Assembly: GCA_027619995.1 (NCBI GenBank)
Contig: JAQCGR010000009.1
Location: forward strand, 1-33,171
Length of the DNA: 33,171 nucleotides
DNA from: Pseudomonadota bacterium
Lineage (GTDB): Bacteria; Pseudomonadota; Alphaproteobacteria; CADEGL01
Direction of reading: 5' to 3'
The notes under the pieces are model-generated. The model saw nothing but the letters and a program-made list of their open reading frames with translations. It did no database searches and was not told the DNA's origin. Shown piece after piece: positions 15,054-24,719 of the stretch. Position 1 is the first letter of the stretch. Each line of letters opens with the position of its first letter. The position numbers were made by a program, and so were the translations under genes.

Positions 15054-15569
15054 ATGGATTTGAAGCCGCATATCCGGACCGTGCCGGATTTTCCCAAACC
15101 GGGAATTCTGTTTTACGATATCTCGACCCTCCTGGCCCATCCAGCTGCATGGCGCGCCTGCGTCGACCAACTCGCCGCCGCCGTCCGCCCCCATGCGCCC
15201 GACATGCTGGTCGGCATCGAATCGCGTGGCTTCCTGGTGACCGCCCCGCTGGCCCTTGAACTGGGCTGCGGCTTCGCCATGGTGCGCAAGGCCGGCAAAC
15301 TGCCGGGCGCGACGCGGCCCCATACCTACGATCTCGAATACGGCTCCGACACGATTGAGGTGCAGGACGACATCATACCCCATGGCAGTCGCGTGGTCGT
15401 GATGGACGACCTGCTCGCGACCGGCGGAACCCTGGAGGCTGCGATTGCGCTCACGCGCGAGATCGGGGCCGAGGTGGTGGCCGCCACCTGCATCATCGAA
15501 CTGAACTTTCTGGGAGGACGCAAGCGTATCGACGTGCCCTTCTCCTCCATCCTCAGTTACGATTCCTAG
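15054..15569 (+). CDS. apt: Adenine phosphoribosyltransferase
   Basis: 171 residues, the normal length. ATG 15054 has AGGGGAAA upstream. [21 protein letters not shown] is the characteristic N-terminus of Apt, [14 protein letters not shown] is the flexible loop region, and [17 protein letters not shown] (from 114) is the PRPP-binding motif. It salvages adenine with PRPP to AMP in the cytoplasm. It stands alone, with a CtrA-like sequence and a histidine kinase gene downstream. Confidence 0.96.
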   Translation: MDLKPHIRTVPDFPKPGILFYDISTLLAHPAAWRACVDQLAAAVRPHAPDMLVGIESRGFLVTAPLALELGCGFAMVRKAGKLPGATRPHTYDLEYGSDTIEVQDDIIPHGSRVVVMDDLLATGGTLEAAIALTREIGAEVVAATCIIELNFLGGRKRIDVPFSSILSYDS

Positions 15570-15577
15570 GACTCCGC

Positions 15578-15592
15578 TTAACCCAAAGTTTA
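15578..15592 (+). promoter_or_regulatory. CtrA-box-like sequence upstream of histidine kinase gene
   Basis: TTAA, seven bases, TTTA at 15578-15592, followed by C, is one mismatch from the alphaproteobacterial CtrA consensus TTAA-N7-TTAA. It lies 78 bases before the start of a kinase resembling the PleC/DivJ/PdhS group, whose members act in the CtrA pathway. A single near-match can occur by chance. Confidence 0.35.
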
Positions 15593-15669
15593 CTGCGCCC
15601 GGCTAGGGATATTGCCTGGGCCCATCGGCATCGCGATCGGGTCCGCCGACCCTGATCGGGAATTGTGCC

Positions 15670-17400
15670 ATGGCGCCTTGCCGGACGCAGCCGCGACTGA
15701 TCCACCTCGCCCTGGCGACGAGCCTGCTGCCGCCAACAGTTCTGATCGCCTGGGATATGCTGCGCGGCGGCGCGGGGTCCGCCGACTTGCCGACACTCGG
15801 CCTGGGCCTCGCCCTGCTCGGCCTCTGCATGGGCCTGATCATGCACGGCCGCGATCGCGCGGCGAAAAACCAGGCGGAGACAATGCTGACCGCCGCCCTG
15901 GAGGGCAGCGACGACGGATACGCGATCTTCGATGGCGACCAGCGGCTTGTCGCCTGCAACAGCGCCTATAGGAGAGAGTTGCCGGTTGCGCCGGATCCGG
16001 GCCAAGCCGCCACCTATGACATGGCGCTCGCCGCATTCGAACGCTCCGGCAAGATTACCGGCCAATCGGATTGCCTGCCCGGTTGGCTGCGCCGCGCCAT
16101 GACGGCGGCAGGAACGCCGGGCCGAGCGGCCGAAATCCGCCACGCCGACGGCCGCTGGCTCCGACTCAGCGAAAAACGCCTGCCGGACGCCGGCATAGTC
16201 TCCATTCTGCGCGACACGACCCAGCAACAACTGGAACGGGTCTCCGCCGAGCGGCATGACGCCGATATGCAAGCGCTGCTCGACAGCCTGGACACCGGCA
16301 TTTGCCTCGCCGACAGGCATGGCAGGATCCTGGCCGCGAACAGCCGTTTCGCATCCCTCCTGGGGTGCCGCGCCGACGAGCTCCGGCCTGGCGCAGCCGT
16401 GGCGGAGGCCTTCACGCGGATCGCCCAATCCGGCGATCCGGGCAACGGCGCCGGGGAACGCCTCGAATCTCTCGGCTATATCCAGGCATTGCGTGGCCGG
16501 CCGTCGCGCCGCGAATGGCTAAGGACCGACGGCTCGGTGATCGAAAGCAACTGGGTCCCCGTGACCACCGTCGGAGCGGCCCTCGTCGCCAGCGATCTGA
16601 CCCAGCAGCGCCAGCTCGAATCCTCCTTGCGGGAGGCAAAGGAGGTCGCGGAAGCGACAACCCGCACGAAGAGCGAATTCCTGGCCAATATGAGCCACGA
16701 GTTGCGCACACCCCTGAACGCAATCATGGGGTTCTCCGAGATCAGGAAAAACGAGCTTTTCGGCTCGATCGGCAATCCCACCTATCGGGTCTACGCCTCA
16801 GATATCTATGACAGCGGCGGGCACCTGCTGACTCTGATCAACGATATTCTCGACATGTCCAAGGCGGAGGCCGGCAAGATCGAGTTGCAGGAAACCGAAG
16901 TCGAGGTCGAGGCCGTGATCGCGGCCTGCCTGCGGCTGGTGAAGGCGCGCGCCGAGACGGGGGGCCTGAGCCTGTCGGTCGCGCGCCCCGAGACGCCGAT
17001 ACGCCTATGGGTCGACGAAAGGCGGATCAAGCAGATCCTGCTGAACCTGCTGTCGAATGCGATCAAATTCACCCGGCCGGGCGGCAGGGTCGTCATTGCC
17101 GCTTCGATCGAACGAAGCGGCAGCTTCGTCCTGACTGTGCGCGACACCGGTATCGGCATCGCCCCCGACGGTATCGCCAAGGCCCTCGCCCCCTTCGGCC
17201 AGGTCGACAGCAAGCTGGCGCGGCGTTTCGACGGCACCGGCCTGGGCCTGCCACTCAGTCGCGTTCTCGCGGAACTGCACGACGGCCATCTGGATATGCA
17301 CAGTCGCGTGGCCGTCGGAACCACGATCCGGGTGCGCCTTCCCGCTGAACGGGTCGTCGCCCAGACCCCCACGGAGAGACCGAACGCCGTCTCCGCCTGA
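15670..17400 (+). CDS. PAS-PAS sensor histidine kinase (PleC/DivJ/PdhS-like)
   Basis: 576 residues. Two N-terminal hydrophobic helices (about 12-29 and 42-58) anchor it in the inner membrane. Two PAS domains follow (about 75-185, GYAIFDGDQRLVACN; about 203-312, GICLADRHGRILAAN). The HisKA helix has the phospho-accepting H343 in MSHELRTPLNAIMGFSEI. The segment FGSIGNPTYRVYASDIYDSGGHLL is typical of alphaproteobacterial PleC/DivJ/PdhS kinases. The ATPase domain shows LLNLLSNAIKF (N box), DTGIGI and GTGLGL. No receiver domain is attached. Start ATG 15670 has only a weak GGGAA site. A CtrA-like box lies upstream. Its cognate regulator is not encoded beside it. Confidence 0.93.
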   Translation: MAPCRTQPRLIHLALATSLLPPTVLIAWDMLRGGAGSADLPTLGLGLALLGLCMGLIMHGRDRAAKNQAETMLTAALEGSDDGYAIFDGDQRLVACNSAYRRELPVAPDPGQAATYDMALAAFERSGKITGQSDCLPGWLRRAMTAAGTPGRAAEIRHADGRWLRLSEKRLPDAGIVSILRDTTQQQLERVSAERHDADMQALLDSLDTGICLADRHGRILAANSRFASLLGCRADELRPGAAVAEAFTRIAQSGDPGNGAGERLESLGYIQALRGRPSRREWLRTDGSVIESNWVPVTTVGAALVASDLTQQRQLESSLREAKEVAEATTRTKSEFLANMSHELRTPLNAIMGFSEIRKNELFGSIGNPTYRVYASDIYDSGGHLLTLINDILDMSKAEAGKIELQETEVEVEAVIAACLRLVKARAETGGLSLSVARPETPIRLWVDERRIKQILLNLLSNAIKFTRPGGRVVIAASIERSGSFVLTVRDTGIGIAPDGIAKALAPFGQVDSKLARRFDGTGLGLPLSRVLAELHDGHLDMHSRVAVGTTIRVRLPAERVVAQTPTERPNAVSA

Positions 17401-17444
17401 GACCGCTTGGCCCGGCGCCCCGGTCTGATCATACTGCGGCCGCG

Positions 17445-18176
17445 ATGATCGTTCTGTTCACGGATTTCGGCATCTCCGGGCCCTATATCGGCCAGGTGAA
17501 AGCGGTGCTCGCGCGCGAAGCGCCGGGCGAGGCCGTCATCGACCTGTTCGCGGATGCCCCGGTTCACGACCCACGCGCCGCCGCCTATCTTCTGGCCGCC
17601 TATTGCAAGGCCTTCGAGCCCGGCGATGTCCTGCTTTGCGTGGTCGACCCCGGCGTCGGCGGGGCCCGCCCGGCCTGCATCGTCGAGGCGGCCGGCCTTC
17701 TGTTCGTCGGCCCAGCCAACGGCTTGTTCGAGTTGGTCCGCCGTCGCACAACCGGCGCGACGATCCGCGAAATCACCTGGCGGCCCGAGCGCCTGTCGCC
17801 CTCGTTTCACGGCCGGGACATCTTCGCACCCGTGGCGGCGTGTCTGGCCCGGGGCACACTCGTCCCATCGGAGCCGCGCGACGACGCCTGGGACCGCCGG
17901 ACCGATTGGCCCGACGATCTGGCCGAGGTCGTCTATATCGACCATTTCGGCAATGCGATGACGGGCCTGCGCGCCGCATCCTTGAGTTCGGACGCCGCGT
18001 TGTGGGCGGGCGACCGGCGCATTCCGAGGGCGCGCACCTTCTCGGACCTGCCGGAAGGCGAGGTCTTCTGGTACGAAAACGCCAATGGCTTGGCGGAGCT
18101 GGCAGTCAATCGCGGCCGGGCGGACCGGATTCTCCGCCTGACCAGGGGCACGCAGATTGCTGTGGAGAAATCATGA
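17445..18176 (+). CDS. SAM hydroxide adenosyltransferase family protein (DUF62-type)
   Basis: 243 residues beginning MIVLFTDFGISGPYIGQVKAVL, the hallmark start of the SAM-hydrolase/chlorinase/fluorinase family. Later family motifs are VVDPGVGG, FVGPANGLF, SFHGRDIFAPVAA and IDHFGNAMTG. Members of the common bacterial subgroup split S-adenosylmethionine to adenosine and methionine using water; the halogenases are a small minority, and nothing here marks a halogenase. It is cytoplasmic. The stop overlaps the start of the following hydrolase gene (ATGA), so they are translated together. Confidence 0.9.
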   Translation: MIVLFTDFGISGPYIGQVKAVLAREAPGEAVIDLFADAPVHDPRAAAYLLAAYCKAFEPGDVLLCVVDPGVGGARPACIVEAAGLLFVGPANGLFELVRRRTTGATIREITWRPERLSPSFHGRDIFAPVAACLARGTLVPSEPRDDAWDRRTDWPDDLAEVVYIDHFGNAMTGLRAASLSSDAALWAGDRRIPRARTFSDLPEGEVFWYENANGLAELAVNRGRADRILRLTRGTQIAVEKS

Positions 18177-18802
18177 CGAATCCCGCCACAGCGCCGCACC
18201 TTCTATGCGACGGCCCGCCCGATGCCGTTCATCGGATCATCCTGGCCCACGGCGCGGGCCAACCCTCGTCCTCGCCCTATATGACCCGAATCGCCGGAGG
18301 CCTGGCAGCGCATGGAATTGCCGTCGCGCGTTTCGACTTCCCCTATATGCGAATACGCGAGGAGACCGGGCGTAAACGCCCGCCCGACCGTCAGCCGATC
18401 CTGATAGAAGCCTGGCGCGAAGTCTTCGCCGCATTCGGCGGGAAGGCGGTCATCGGCGGCAAATCCATGGGCGGACGAATGGCCAGTCTGGTGGCCGACG
18501 AGATCGGCGCGAAGGGGCTCCTCTGCCTCGGCTATCCCTTTCATCCAACTGGGCGGCCGGACAAGCTGCGCACCGAGCATCTTGCCGAAATTCAGACACC
18601 AACCTTGATCCTCCAGGGGACGCGCGACCCGTTCGGAGGGCGCGACGAGGTCGGAACCTACGCCCTGTCGACCGCCATACGCGTGGCCTGGATCGAAGAC
18701 GGCGACCATTCCTTCAAACCACGCAAGGCGTCCGGCCGCACGGAAGACCAAAACATGGCGGACGCGATCGCCGCCGTGGCGAAATTCGTGACGACCCTTT
18801 AG
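18173..18802 (+). CDS. Alpha/beta hydrolase of the KANL3/Tex30-like family
   Basis: 209 residues from ATG 18173, with GGAG upstream and a four-base ATGA overlap with the preceding gene. The track shows it only inside a longer ORF from 17603. RIILAHGAGQPSSSPYM is the oxyanion-side loop of this family, FDFPYMRIR follows, and GGKSMGGRMAS is the nucleophile elbow with the catalytic Ser (G-K-S-M-G). The acid and base are probably in LQGTRDPFGG and EDGDHSFK. These small hydrolases are of unclear substrate. The coupling to the SAM-hydrolase-family gene suggests a shared role, which cannot be named. Confidence 0.88.
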   Translation: MTNPATAPHLLCDGPPDAVHRIILAHGAGQPSSSPYMTRIAGGLAAHGIAVARFDFPYMRIREETGRKRPPDRQPILIEAWREVFAAFGGKAVIGGKSMGGRMASLVADEIGAKGLLCLGYPFHPTGRPDKLRTEHLAEIQTPTLILQGTRDPFGGRDEVGTYALSTAIRVAWIEDGDHSFKPRKASGRTEDQNMADAIAAVAKFVTTL

Positions 18803-18853
18803 AGCTTCCGGCGGGAAACGGCCGGACCGAACGGGAAGAGGAGAGACGAAACA

Positions 18854-19951
18854 ATGACGATTCGGAAACTGGGAGTCATGGGGGCCGGGACGATGGGCAG
18901 CGGCATCGCCCAGAGCGCCGCGCAAAGCGGCTATGCCGTCATCATGGTCGATACGAATGATGCGGCGGTCGAACGCGCCCTGGACGGCGCGGCCAAGACC
19001 TGGGACCGGGGCGTCGAGAAGGGCCGCCTGACGGAGACGGACGCGGAAGCCGCGAAAACCAATCTTTCGGCCAGCGCGTCGATGGACGACCTGCACGACG
19101 CCGATCTGGTGATCGAGGCGGTCTTCGAGGATTTCGACGTCAAGGCGGCACTCTTCCGCGCCCTCGGCAAGGTCGTCGCGGCAGATGCCATCCTGGCCAC
19201 CAACACCAGTTCCTTCCGGGTCGACGACCTGGCCCGGCATGTCGCCGAGCCGGAGCGATTCCTGGGCATGCATTATTTCGTGCCGGCGAATATCAACAAG
19301 TTGGTCGAGGTCGTGCGCGGCCAGAACACTGCCGAGGCCACCTTCGCGACCGCCCTCGATTTCGCACGAAGCACGGCGAAGGAACCCCTGGCCTGTCGGG
19401 ACAGCTACGGCTTCGTCGTCAACCGGTTCTTCTGCCCCTGCGTGAACGAAGGCGTCCGGCTCGTCGACGAGGGCCATGCGCCGGAGCGGGTCGATGCCGT
19501 CTCGCGGCAGGTCTTCGGCTCGCCCCTGGGGGTCTTGACCGTGATGAATCTCAGCAAGGCCCGCATCGCGATGAACGCCTGCACGACCCTGGGGGGCCTC
19601 GGCGCTTTCTACGAACCCTGCACGGGCCTGATCCGCATGGGCGAGGCCGACGCGGCCTGGGAGTTCGGCGAGGAGCCCGCTGCCGACAATGCCGCGGATG
19701 CGGCTATCGCGGACCGGCTGCGCGGCGCGACCTTCCTGGCGGCGCTCGAACTGCTCGACGAAGAGGTCGCGGCGCCGGACGCCATAGACCTTGGCGCTTT
19801 TCATGGCTTGCGCTGGGAAACCACGCCCTGTTCGGCGATGGACGATCTTGGGCAGGATGGGACTATCCGGCTTGTCGAAGCCGTGGCGGCGCTATACGGC
19901 CGCGACATGCCGCGGAGCACGGCCCGGGCCGGCAGCTTGCTGGTCGGCTAG
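18854..19951 (+). CDS. 3-hydroxyacyl-CoA dehydrogenase family protein
   Basis: 365 residues from ATG 18854, with AGAGGAGAG upstream. The N-terminal Rossmann domain has LGVMGAGTMGSGIAQ (6-20) and the acidic residue VDTND at the end of strand 2, indicating NAD rather than NADP. ADLVIEAVFED, LATNTSSF and GMHYFVPANINKLVEVV are family blocks; NRFFCPCVNEGVRLVDEG is in the C-terminal helical domain. It would oxidise a 3-hydroxyacyl-CoA or similar 3-hydroxy acid. The typical family Phe-Asn-Pro is FVPAN here, and the C-terminal domain is longer than in the short enzymes, so the substrate may be unusual. No thiolase or hydratase gene adjoins it. Confidence 0.88.
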   Translation: MTIRKLGVMGAGTMGSGIAQSAAQSGYAVIMVDTNDAAVERALDGAAKTWDRGVEKGRLTETDAEAAKTNLSASASMDDLHDADLVIEAVFEDFDVKAALFRALGKVVAADAILATNTSSFRVDDLARHVAEPERFLGMHYFVPANINKLVEVVRGQNTAEATFATALDFARSTAKEPLACRDSYGFVVNRFFCPCVNEGVRLVDEGHAPERVDAVSRQVFGSPLGVLTVMNLSKARIAMNACTTLGGLGAFYEPCTGLIRMGEADAAWEFGEEPAADNAADAAIADRLRGATFLAALELLDEEVAAPDAIDLGAFHGLRWETTPCSAMDDLGQDGTIRLVEAVAALYGRDMPRSTARAGSLLVG

Positions 19952-19992
19952 GAATGGCAAAGGCCGGGTCGCACGGCGGTGTCGCAAGCGAG

Positions 19993-20007
19993 TTCGCAAA
20001 TTGCGAA
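19993..20007. promoter_or_regulatory. Palindrome TTCGCAA-A-TTGCGAA, possible operator copy 1
   Basis: A perfect 7+1+7 inverted repeat whose centre GCAAATTGC (19996-20004) recurs at 20162-20170, about 166 bases on, in the same non-coding gap. Two matching palindromes suggest binding sites for one dimeric regulator. Confidence 0.45.
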
Positions 20008-20160
20008 ATTCGTTGCAATCTGCGCGCGCCTCGGCTTCCCGCAAACTGGCCGAAAGGGCATGGACCCGTCGCTTGAAAGCTATACACAGCTTACATTCGT
20101 TGGCTCGTCCGCCGCTTCGGAGCGCCGCCCAGGCGATCTGTTTCTTATCGGCACGTTATT

Positions 20161-20171
20161 TGCAAATTGCA
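20161..20171. promoter_or_regulatory. Palindrome TGCAAATTGCA, possible operator copy 2
   Basis: A perfect 5+1+5 inverted repeat with the same core as the palindrome at 19993-20007. It lies 107 bases upstream of the annotated start of the Tat-exported protein, within promoter range. Confidence 0.45.
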
Positions 20172-20277
20172 TTCTCTTGGGGATGAATCGGCCCAGTCAA
20201 AGGCCATAAGAGCCGGGCCTTGAAGGCCGTCGGCTGCGTGGGGACAATGCCGCCGGTCGTGGTGGGAGCACGACGCT

Positions 20278-20853
20278 TTGGTGGAGAAGTCCGCCGCAAA
20301 AATTTTGCGAAAGGACGGCGCAACGGTTTCTCGCCGCGCGTTTCTGCGCGCCGGCCTGATCGCCAGCACCGGCATCGGCGCCGCAATGCTGCTTGGCGCC
20401 CGGGCCCAAGCCAATTCTCTGCCGCCACCCAACGGCGACGTGCTGCTCAAGGTCTCCGGCAGGATCGAGAACACGAGCGACGGGGAGTTCGCCTATTTCG
20501 ACCGGGCAATGCTGGAAAGCATCGGCCTCTGGAACGTCAACACCTCCACCCCCTGGTCCAACACGCCGAACCGGTTCGAGGGCGTCCTCGCGCGCGACCT
20601 GCTGCGCGCCGTCGGCGCCAAGGGCGATCGAGTAACGGCCAAGGCGCTCAACGACTACGTCATAGACATCCCGGTGGTGGATTTCCTGAAGTATCCGGTC
20701 ATCTTCGCCATGAAGAAAGACGACAGCTATCTGAAAATTCGCGATAAGGGGCCGATCCAGATCGTGTATCCTCGCGACAGCTTCGCCGAGTTGAACAGCC
20801 CGCGCTATTCCCAGAAATGGGTCTGGCATCTGAGCGAACTGATCGTGAAATGA
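20278..20853 (+). CDS. Tat-exported molybdopterin-oxidoreductase-fold protein lacking cysteine
   Basis: 191 residues from TTG 20278; GTG 20281 is nearly equivalent, with GGGAG upstream. A twin-arginine signal (SRRAFLRAGLIAS) predicts export in folded form. The mature part (LLKVSGRIEN, FDRAMLESIGL, FEGVLARDLLRAVGAKG, IPVVDFLKYPVIFA, GPIQIVYPRD) has the layout of the sulfite-oxidase-like molybdopterin domain. Enzymes of that fold bind Mo through a cysteine; this protein has none at all, so it is unlikely to be a catalytic Mo enzyme. Its stop overlaps the start of the hybrid kinase (ATGA). I infer a periplasmic ligand-binding partner of that kinase. Confidence 0.8.
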   Translation: MVEKSAAKILRKDGATVSRRAFLRAGLIASTGIGAAMLLGARAQANSLPPPNGDVLLKVSGRIENTSDGEFAYFDRAMLESIGLWNVNTSTPWSNTPNRFEGVLARDLLRAVGAKGDRVTAKALNDYVIDIPVVDFLKYPVIFAMKKDDSYLKIRDKGPIQIVYPRDSFAELNSPRYSQKWVWHLSELIVK

Positions 20854-23800
20854 CACTGTTCTCGCGCTTTCGTGGCTACGGACTTCTGACCGTCACATTG
20901 CTGATCTTCACCGTCAGCGTGTTCTTCAGCGTCGACAAGATGCTGAAGGAACAGTCGAGCCTGATCGAGCAGCAGCAGGAAAACATCATCCGGGCGACGA
21001 CCCAGACGGAAATCGAGCTGTTCCGCCTGCTCGATGCCCTCGTCCAGTTTGGCGCCCGCAATCCCGACATCAAGCCGGAGGATGTCAGCCGACGCTTCGA
21101 CATTTTTCTGAGCCAGTTCCAAGGTCTGCGCCAGGGCCGGTTCGGCGAAACCCTCTACCAGATCGAAGGGGCCGAACAGACGCTGAATTCGATGTCGATC
21201 GAACTGGACGATATCGAACCCACGGTCATCTTCCTCGGGCGCGGCGACAGCGACACCGCCAAGAAGATCGAGGATCGCCTGCGTGCCTTGACCCAACCCA
21301 TCCATACGCTGGGGATCCAGGCATCCCAGTTCGACGAAGAGCGGCGCAGCCAGCGACGCAAGCGCCTGAACGACGTCTATTTCGAGCTGATCATCTATTT
21401 CGCCGGGATCATGCTGAGCGGCAGCGTCCTGGTCTTTTTCCTGTTCCGCGGCATGCGCCGGGCCCGGCGCCTGCTGGAGGAGCGTGAGCGCACGGAAGAA
21501 CGTTTGCGCGACAGCGAGGGACGTTTTCGCGATTTCGCCTCCTCTTCCTCCGACTGGCTCTGGGAAACCGACGATCGGCTGCGCTTCACTTACTTCTCCA
21601 AGGGCTATCTCGAAAAAATCGGCGTCAACGCCGTCGCCATTCTCGGCAAGACCTTTCTGGAACTGTCCGACGGCCAGGCGGACGGCGATGCTTGGCGCAG
21701 CTTTCAGAACTCCCTCGAAATTCACGAGCCGTTCCGCGAGTTCAGCTTCGACATGAAGATCGAGTCGAGCGAAGCGCGGCATATCAAGGTCAGCGGCGTC
21801 CCCAATTTCGATACCGAGCGCAACTTCAAGGGCTATCGCGGCACCGGCACCGACATCACCGCCCAGGTGGAGGCCGAGACGGAAGCCGAGTGCACAAGGA
21901 CGCTGCTTGCCGAAGCAGTCGAGGCTCTGGCCGAAGGCTTCGCGATGTTCGATCCCAGCGATCGCCTTGTCCTGTGCAACAGCAAATTCCGCGAGATGTA
22001 TCCGCAGAGCGCGGACCTCATCCGGCCCGGCATCGGCTTCGAGGATATGATGCGCGCGGCCGTCCAACGGGGTCAGTTCAGCGTGGCGCGCGGAGAAGAG
22101 GAAGCCTGGCTGGAGATGCGCATGGCGCTTCATCGGGGCGATCAGGGCTCATTGGAGCAGCGCATGGGAGACGGGCGCTGGCTGAAGGTCATCGAACAGC
22201 GCCTGGCCAATGGCTGGACCGTCGGCACGCGCATCGACATCTCCGATCTCAAGCAACGCGAAGAAACGCTGCGGCGCGAGGCGCTGATCTGGGAACAGAT
22301 GCATGACGGCGTGATGATCACCGATCTCGTCGGCAACATCACAAACTGGAACCCGGCGGCCGAACAGATGTTCGGGTATACCGCCGCCGAGATTCTGGGT
22401 CGCAAGCCTTCCGTGCTGCGCGGTGATTCGGATAACGATTTCCTGACCCGCCGGGTCCTTGAGGAAGTCGGCCGGCAGGGCCGTTGGGCGGGCGAGGTCG
22501 GCTTCCACCGACGCGACAAGAGCAAGGTCATCTGCGAAACGGTCGTGGCGCCGCTGCGCACCGAAGCGGACGACATCATCGCCATCATCTGGGTCATCCA
22601 TGACGTGACCCTGCGCAAACGTTCGGAGCAGGAATTGCGCGGCGCGAAGGATGCCGCCGAACAGGCCAACCTTGCCAAGTCGCAGTTCCTGGCGACCATG
22701 AGCCATGAAATTCGCACGCCCATGAACGGCGTGCTGGGCATGATCAACCTGCTTCTCGACACGCGGCTGCAGGACGAGCAGCGCAGCTATGCCGAAACCG
22801 CACGGGAATCGGGCGAGGCCCTTCTGACCATCATCGACGACATCCTCGATTTCTCGAAGATGGAAGCGGGCAAGATGGTGATGGAATCGACGGAGTTCGA
22901 GCTGCGCCATGTGGTCGAAGGCGTCGTCGAACTTCTGGCGCCGCGCGCCCAGGCCAAGGAGGTCGATGTTTCATCCTTTATCAGCCCGGACGTGCCGACC
23001 GTTGTGATGGGCGATCCCGGCCGCTTCCGTCAGGTCCTGCTCAATCTCGCCGGCAATGCCGTCAAGTTCACCGAGAAGGGCGGTGTCTCCGTCAACGCAT
23101 CTCTCGATCGGATATCGGGCTATGACGCCGTTCTCCGAATCAAGGTCACCGATACGGGGGTCGGCATTCCCGACGATCAGAAAGAGAATCTGTTCAACGA
23201 ATTCACCCAGGTCGATCCGTCCTACACACGGAAATACGGCGGCACGGGGCTGGGTCTGGCGATCTCGAAAAAGCTGTCCGAGTTGATGGGCGGCGAAATC
23301 GGATTGGACAGCGAGTTCGGCAATGGCAGTACCTTCTGGTTCACCGCCCGTCTCGGGCTGAACTCCGACGCCGTTTCGACACCCGGTTGGGGCGAAGGCT
23401 TGAAGGGCCTGCGCGCTCTGATCGTCGACGACTCCGCAACCAACCTCGTCAGCTACCGCGAGCAGGTCGCGCCTTTCGGGATCGAATACGAGATTCGCGA
23501 CAGTGCCGAGAGCGCGCTGGCATGTCTGGGCGAGGCCGTTTCGAAGGGCGCGCCCTTCGACGTGATGATCGTCGACAAATCCGTGTCCGGCGGCGCGGGA
23601 GAAACCATCTCCGAACTCGTCCGGCGGGACGATGCGATCCGGGATACAAGGCTGATCCTGGTCACCCCCCTCTCCGATCGCAGCCGCACGGACGACTTTC
23701 TCGCGGCGGGATTCGACGCTCATCTGACCAAACCGGTGCGGCAGATCACCCTGTTCACCAAGCTTGCCGAAGTGACTGACCGGCCCGCGGCTCTCGAGGT

Positions 23801-24704
23801 GATCGAGACCCGGATCGAGGACCGCCAGGAGGCCACGATCGAAATCTCTCCGGAGGTCGCGGCCCATGCGCGCCTGCTGCTCGCCGAGGACAGCAAGGTC
23901 AACCAGGTCGTCGCCCTGGCGATGCTCGACAAGGCAGGATACCGGGTCGATGCGGTCAACAACGGCCGAGAAGCCTATGAAGCGGTGCAGTCGGGAACCT
24001 ACGACCTGATCCTGATGGACGTCTCGATGCCCGAGATGGACGGGTTCGACGCCACGATCGCGATCCGCAATCTTCCCGGCGATGTCAGCCGGACGCCGAT
24101 CATCGCGATGACCGCTCATGCCATGGAGGGCGACCGCGAAAAATGTCTCGCCGCCGGGATGAACGACTATGTCTCGAAACCAGTCGACCGCTTCGGCCTG
24201 CTGTCGACGGTCGCAAAATGGCTCGGTGGCGAAGCCCCCGTCGAAAGCGTCTCCCGAGTTGCCCAACGGGCGCGTGCCGCCGGGCGGAACGACGCGGGCA
24301 ATGCCTCAGCCGATCCCGCGGCCCTGAATGGCGACAACGGGCGGGACTCGACCCTCGATCTGGATATCTTCGCCCAGCTCGCGGAGGACACCACGCCCCA
24401 GATGCTCGACAGCCTGATCCGTACTTTCATCGCCGAAACGGCCGGTCGCTTGCGCCGGATGACCGAGGCCGCCCCGGCCGCCGATCTCGGCGTTCTCGAG
24501 CAGGAAGCCCATGCCCTCAAGAGCAGTTCCGGCGCCTTCGGGGCCTGGCGCCTGCAGGATCAGGCGCTCGCCATGGAAATGGCCGCACGCCAGGGACAAC
24601 GCGATGAGGCTCTGGGCCTTATCCGGCCGGTTCAGCTTCTCGCTCTCGAGGCCTCCCAGGCCTTGATCGAACGGGTCCAGAACTCGCCCCGGGCCGCCCA
24701 GTAG
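20850..24704 (+). CDS. Hybrid sensor histidine kinase: TM-PASx3-HisKA-HATPase-REC-REC-HPt
   Basis: 1284 residues from ATG 20850, which overlaps the preceding stop. TM helices at about 10-27 and 181-200 bound a roughly 150-residue periplasmic sensor region with no obvious known domain. PAS domains follow at about 222-340, 350-465 and 475-590. H619 lies in [11 protein letters not shown]. The ATPase domain has [18 protein letters not shown] and GTGLGL. The first receiver has VDDS, D909 and TKPV; the second has AEDSKVNQ and D1057 in [13 protein letters not shown]-terminal HPt domain has H1221 in [12 protein letters not shown]. This is a complete His-Asp-His phosphorelay of the BarA/ArcB class. 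The output regulator is not encoded here. Co-translation with the Tat-exported protein points to periplasmic signal sensing. Confidence 0.95.
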   Translation: MTLFSRFRGYGLLTVTLLIFTVSVFFSVDKMLKEQSSLIEQQQENIIRATTQTEIELFRLLDALVQFGARNPDIKPEDVSRRFDIFLSQFQGLRQGRFGETLYQIEGAEQTLNSMSIELDDIEPTVIFLGRGDSDTAKKIEDRLRALTQPIHTLGIQASQFDEERRSQRRKRLNDVYFELIIYFAGIMLSGSVLVFFLFRGMRRARRLLEERERTEERLRDSEGRFRDFASSSSDWLWETDDRLRFTYFSKGYLEKIGVNAVAILGKTFLELSDGQADGDAWRSFQNSLEIHEPFREFSFDMKIESSEARHIKVSGVPNFDTERNFKGYRGTGTDITAQVEAETEAECTRTLLAEAVEALAEGFAMFDPSDRLVLCNSKFREMYPQSADLIRPGIGFEDMMRAAVQRGQFSVARGEEEAWLEMRMALHRGDQGSLEQRMGDGRWLKVIEQRLANGWTVGTRIDISDLKQREETLRREALIWEQMHDGVMITDLVGNITNWNPAAEQMFGYTAAEILGRKPSVLRGDSDNDFLTRRVLEEVGRQGRWAGEVGFHRRDKSKVICETVVAPLRTEADDIIAIIWVIHDVTLRKRSEQELRGAKDAAEQANLAKSQFLATMSHEIRTPMNGVLGMINLLLDTRLQDEQRSYAETARESGEALLTIIDDILDFSKMEAGKMVMESTEFELRHVVEGVVELLAPRAQAKEVDVSSFISPDVPTVVMGDPGRFRQVLLNLAGNAVKFTEKGGVSVNASLDRISGYDAVLRIKVTDTGVGIPDDQKENLFNEFTQVDPSYTRKYGGTGLGLAISKKLSELMGGEIGLDSEFGNGSTFWFTARLGLNSDAVSTPGWGEGLKGLRALIVDDSATNLVSYREQVAPFGIEYEIRDSAESALACLGEAVSKGAPFDVMIVDKSVSGGAGETISELVRRDDAIRDTRLILVTPLSDRSRTDDFLAAGFDAHLTKPVRQITLFTKLAEVTDRPAALEVIETRIEDRQEATIEISPEVAAHARLLLAEDSKVNQVVALAMLDKAGYRVDAVNNGREAYEAVQSGTYDLILMDVSMPEMDGFDATIAIRNLPGDVSRTPIIAMTAHAMEGDREKCLAAGMNDYVSKPVDRFGLLSTVAKWLGGEAPVESVSRVAQRARAAGRNDAGNASADPAALNGDNGRDSTLDLDIFAQLAEDTTPQMLDSLIRTFIAETAGRLRRMTEAAPAADLGVLEQEAHALKSSSGAFGAWRLQDQALAMEMAARQGQRDEALGLIRPVQLLALEASQALIERVQNSPRAAQ

Positions 24705-24719
24705 TCCTCCGGCCCGCCG

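Larger units (their letters stand above)
19952..20277 (+). other. 326-bp gap between dehydrogenase and the sensor operon
   Basis: No ORF here has coding character; the two short track ORFs have no family features. The region is less GC-rich than its flanks and carries two palindromes sharing the core GCAAATTGC, listed separately. It should contain the promoter of the 20278-24704 operon. Confidence 0.5.

Noticed and set aside
17445-18176. SAM chlorinase/fluorinase making halogenated metabolites
   Set aside because: The family is shared, but the common bacterial members are SAM hydrolases and no halogenase-specific context is seen.
18203-19804. 533-aa minus-strand ORF
   Set aside because: Antisense of the hydrolase and dehydrogenase genes.
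20805-24266. Long minus-strand ORFs (442 and 431 aa)
   Set aside because: Antisense of the hybrid kinase, whose domains are unambiguous.
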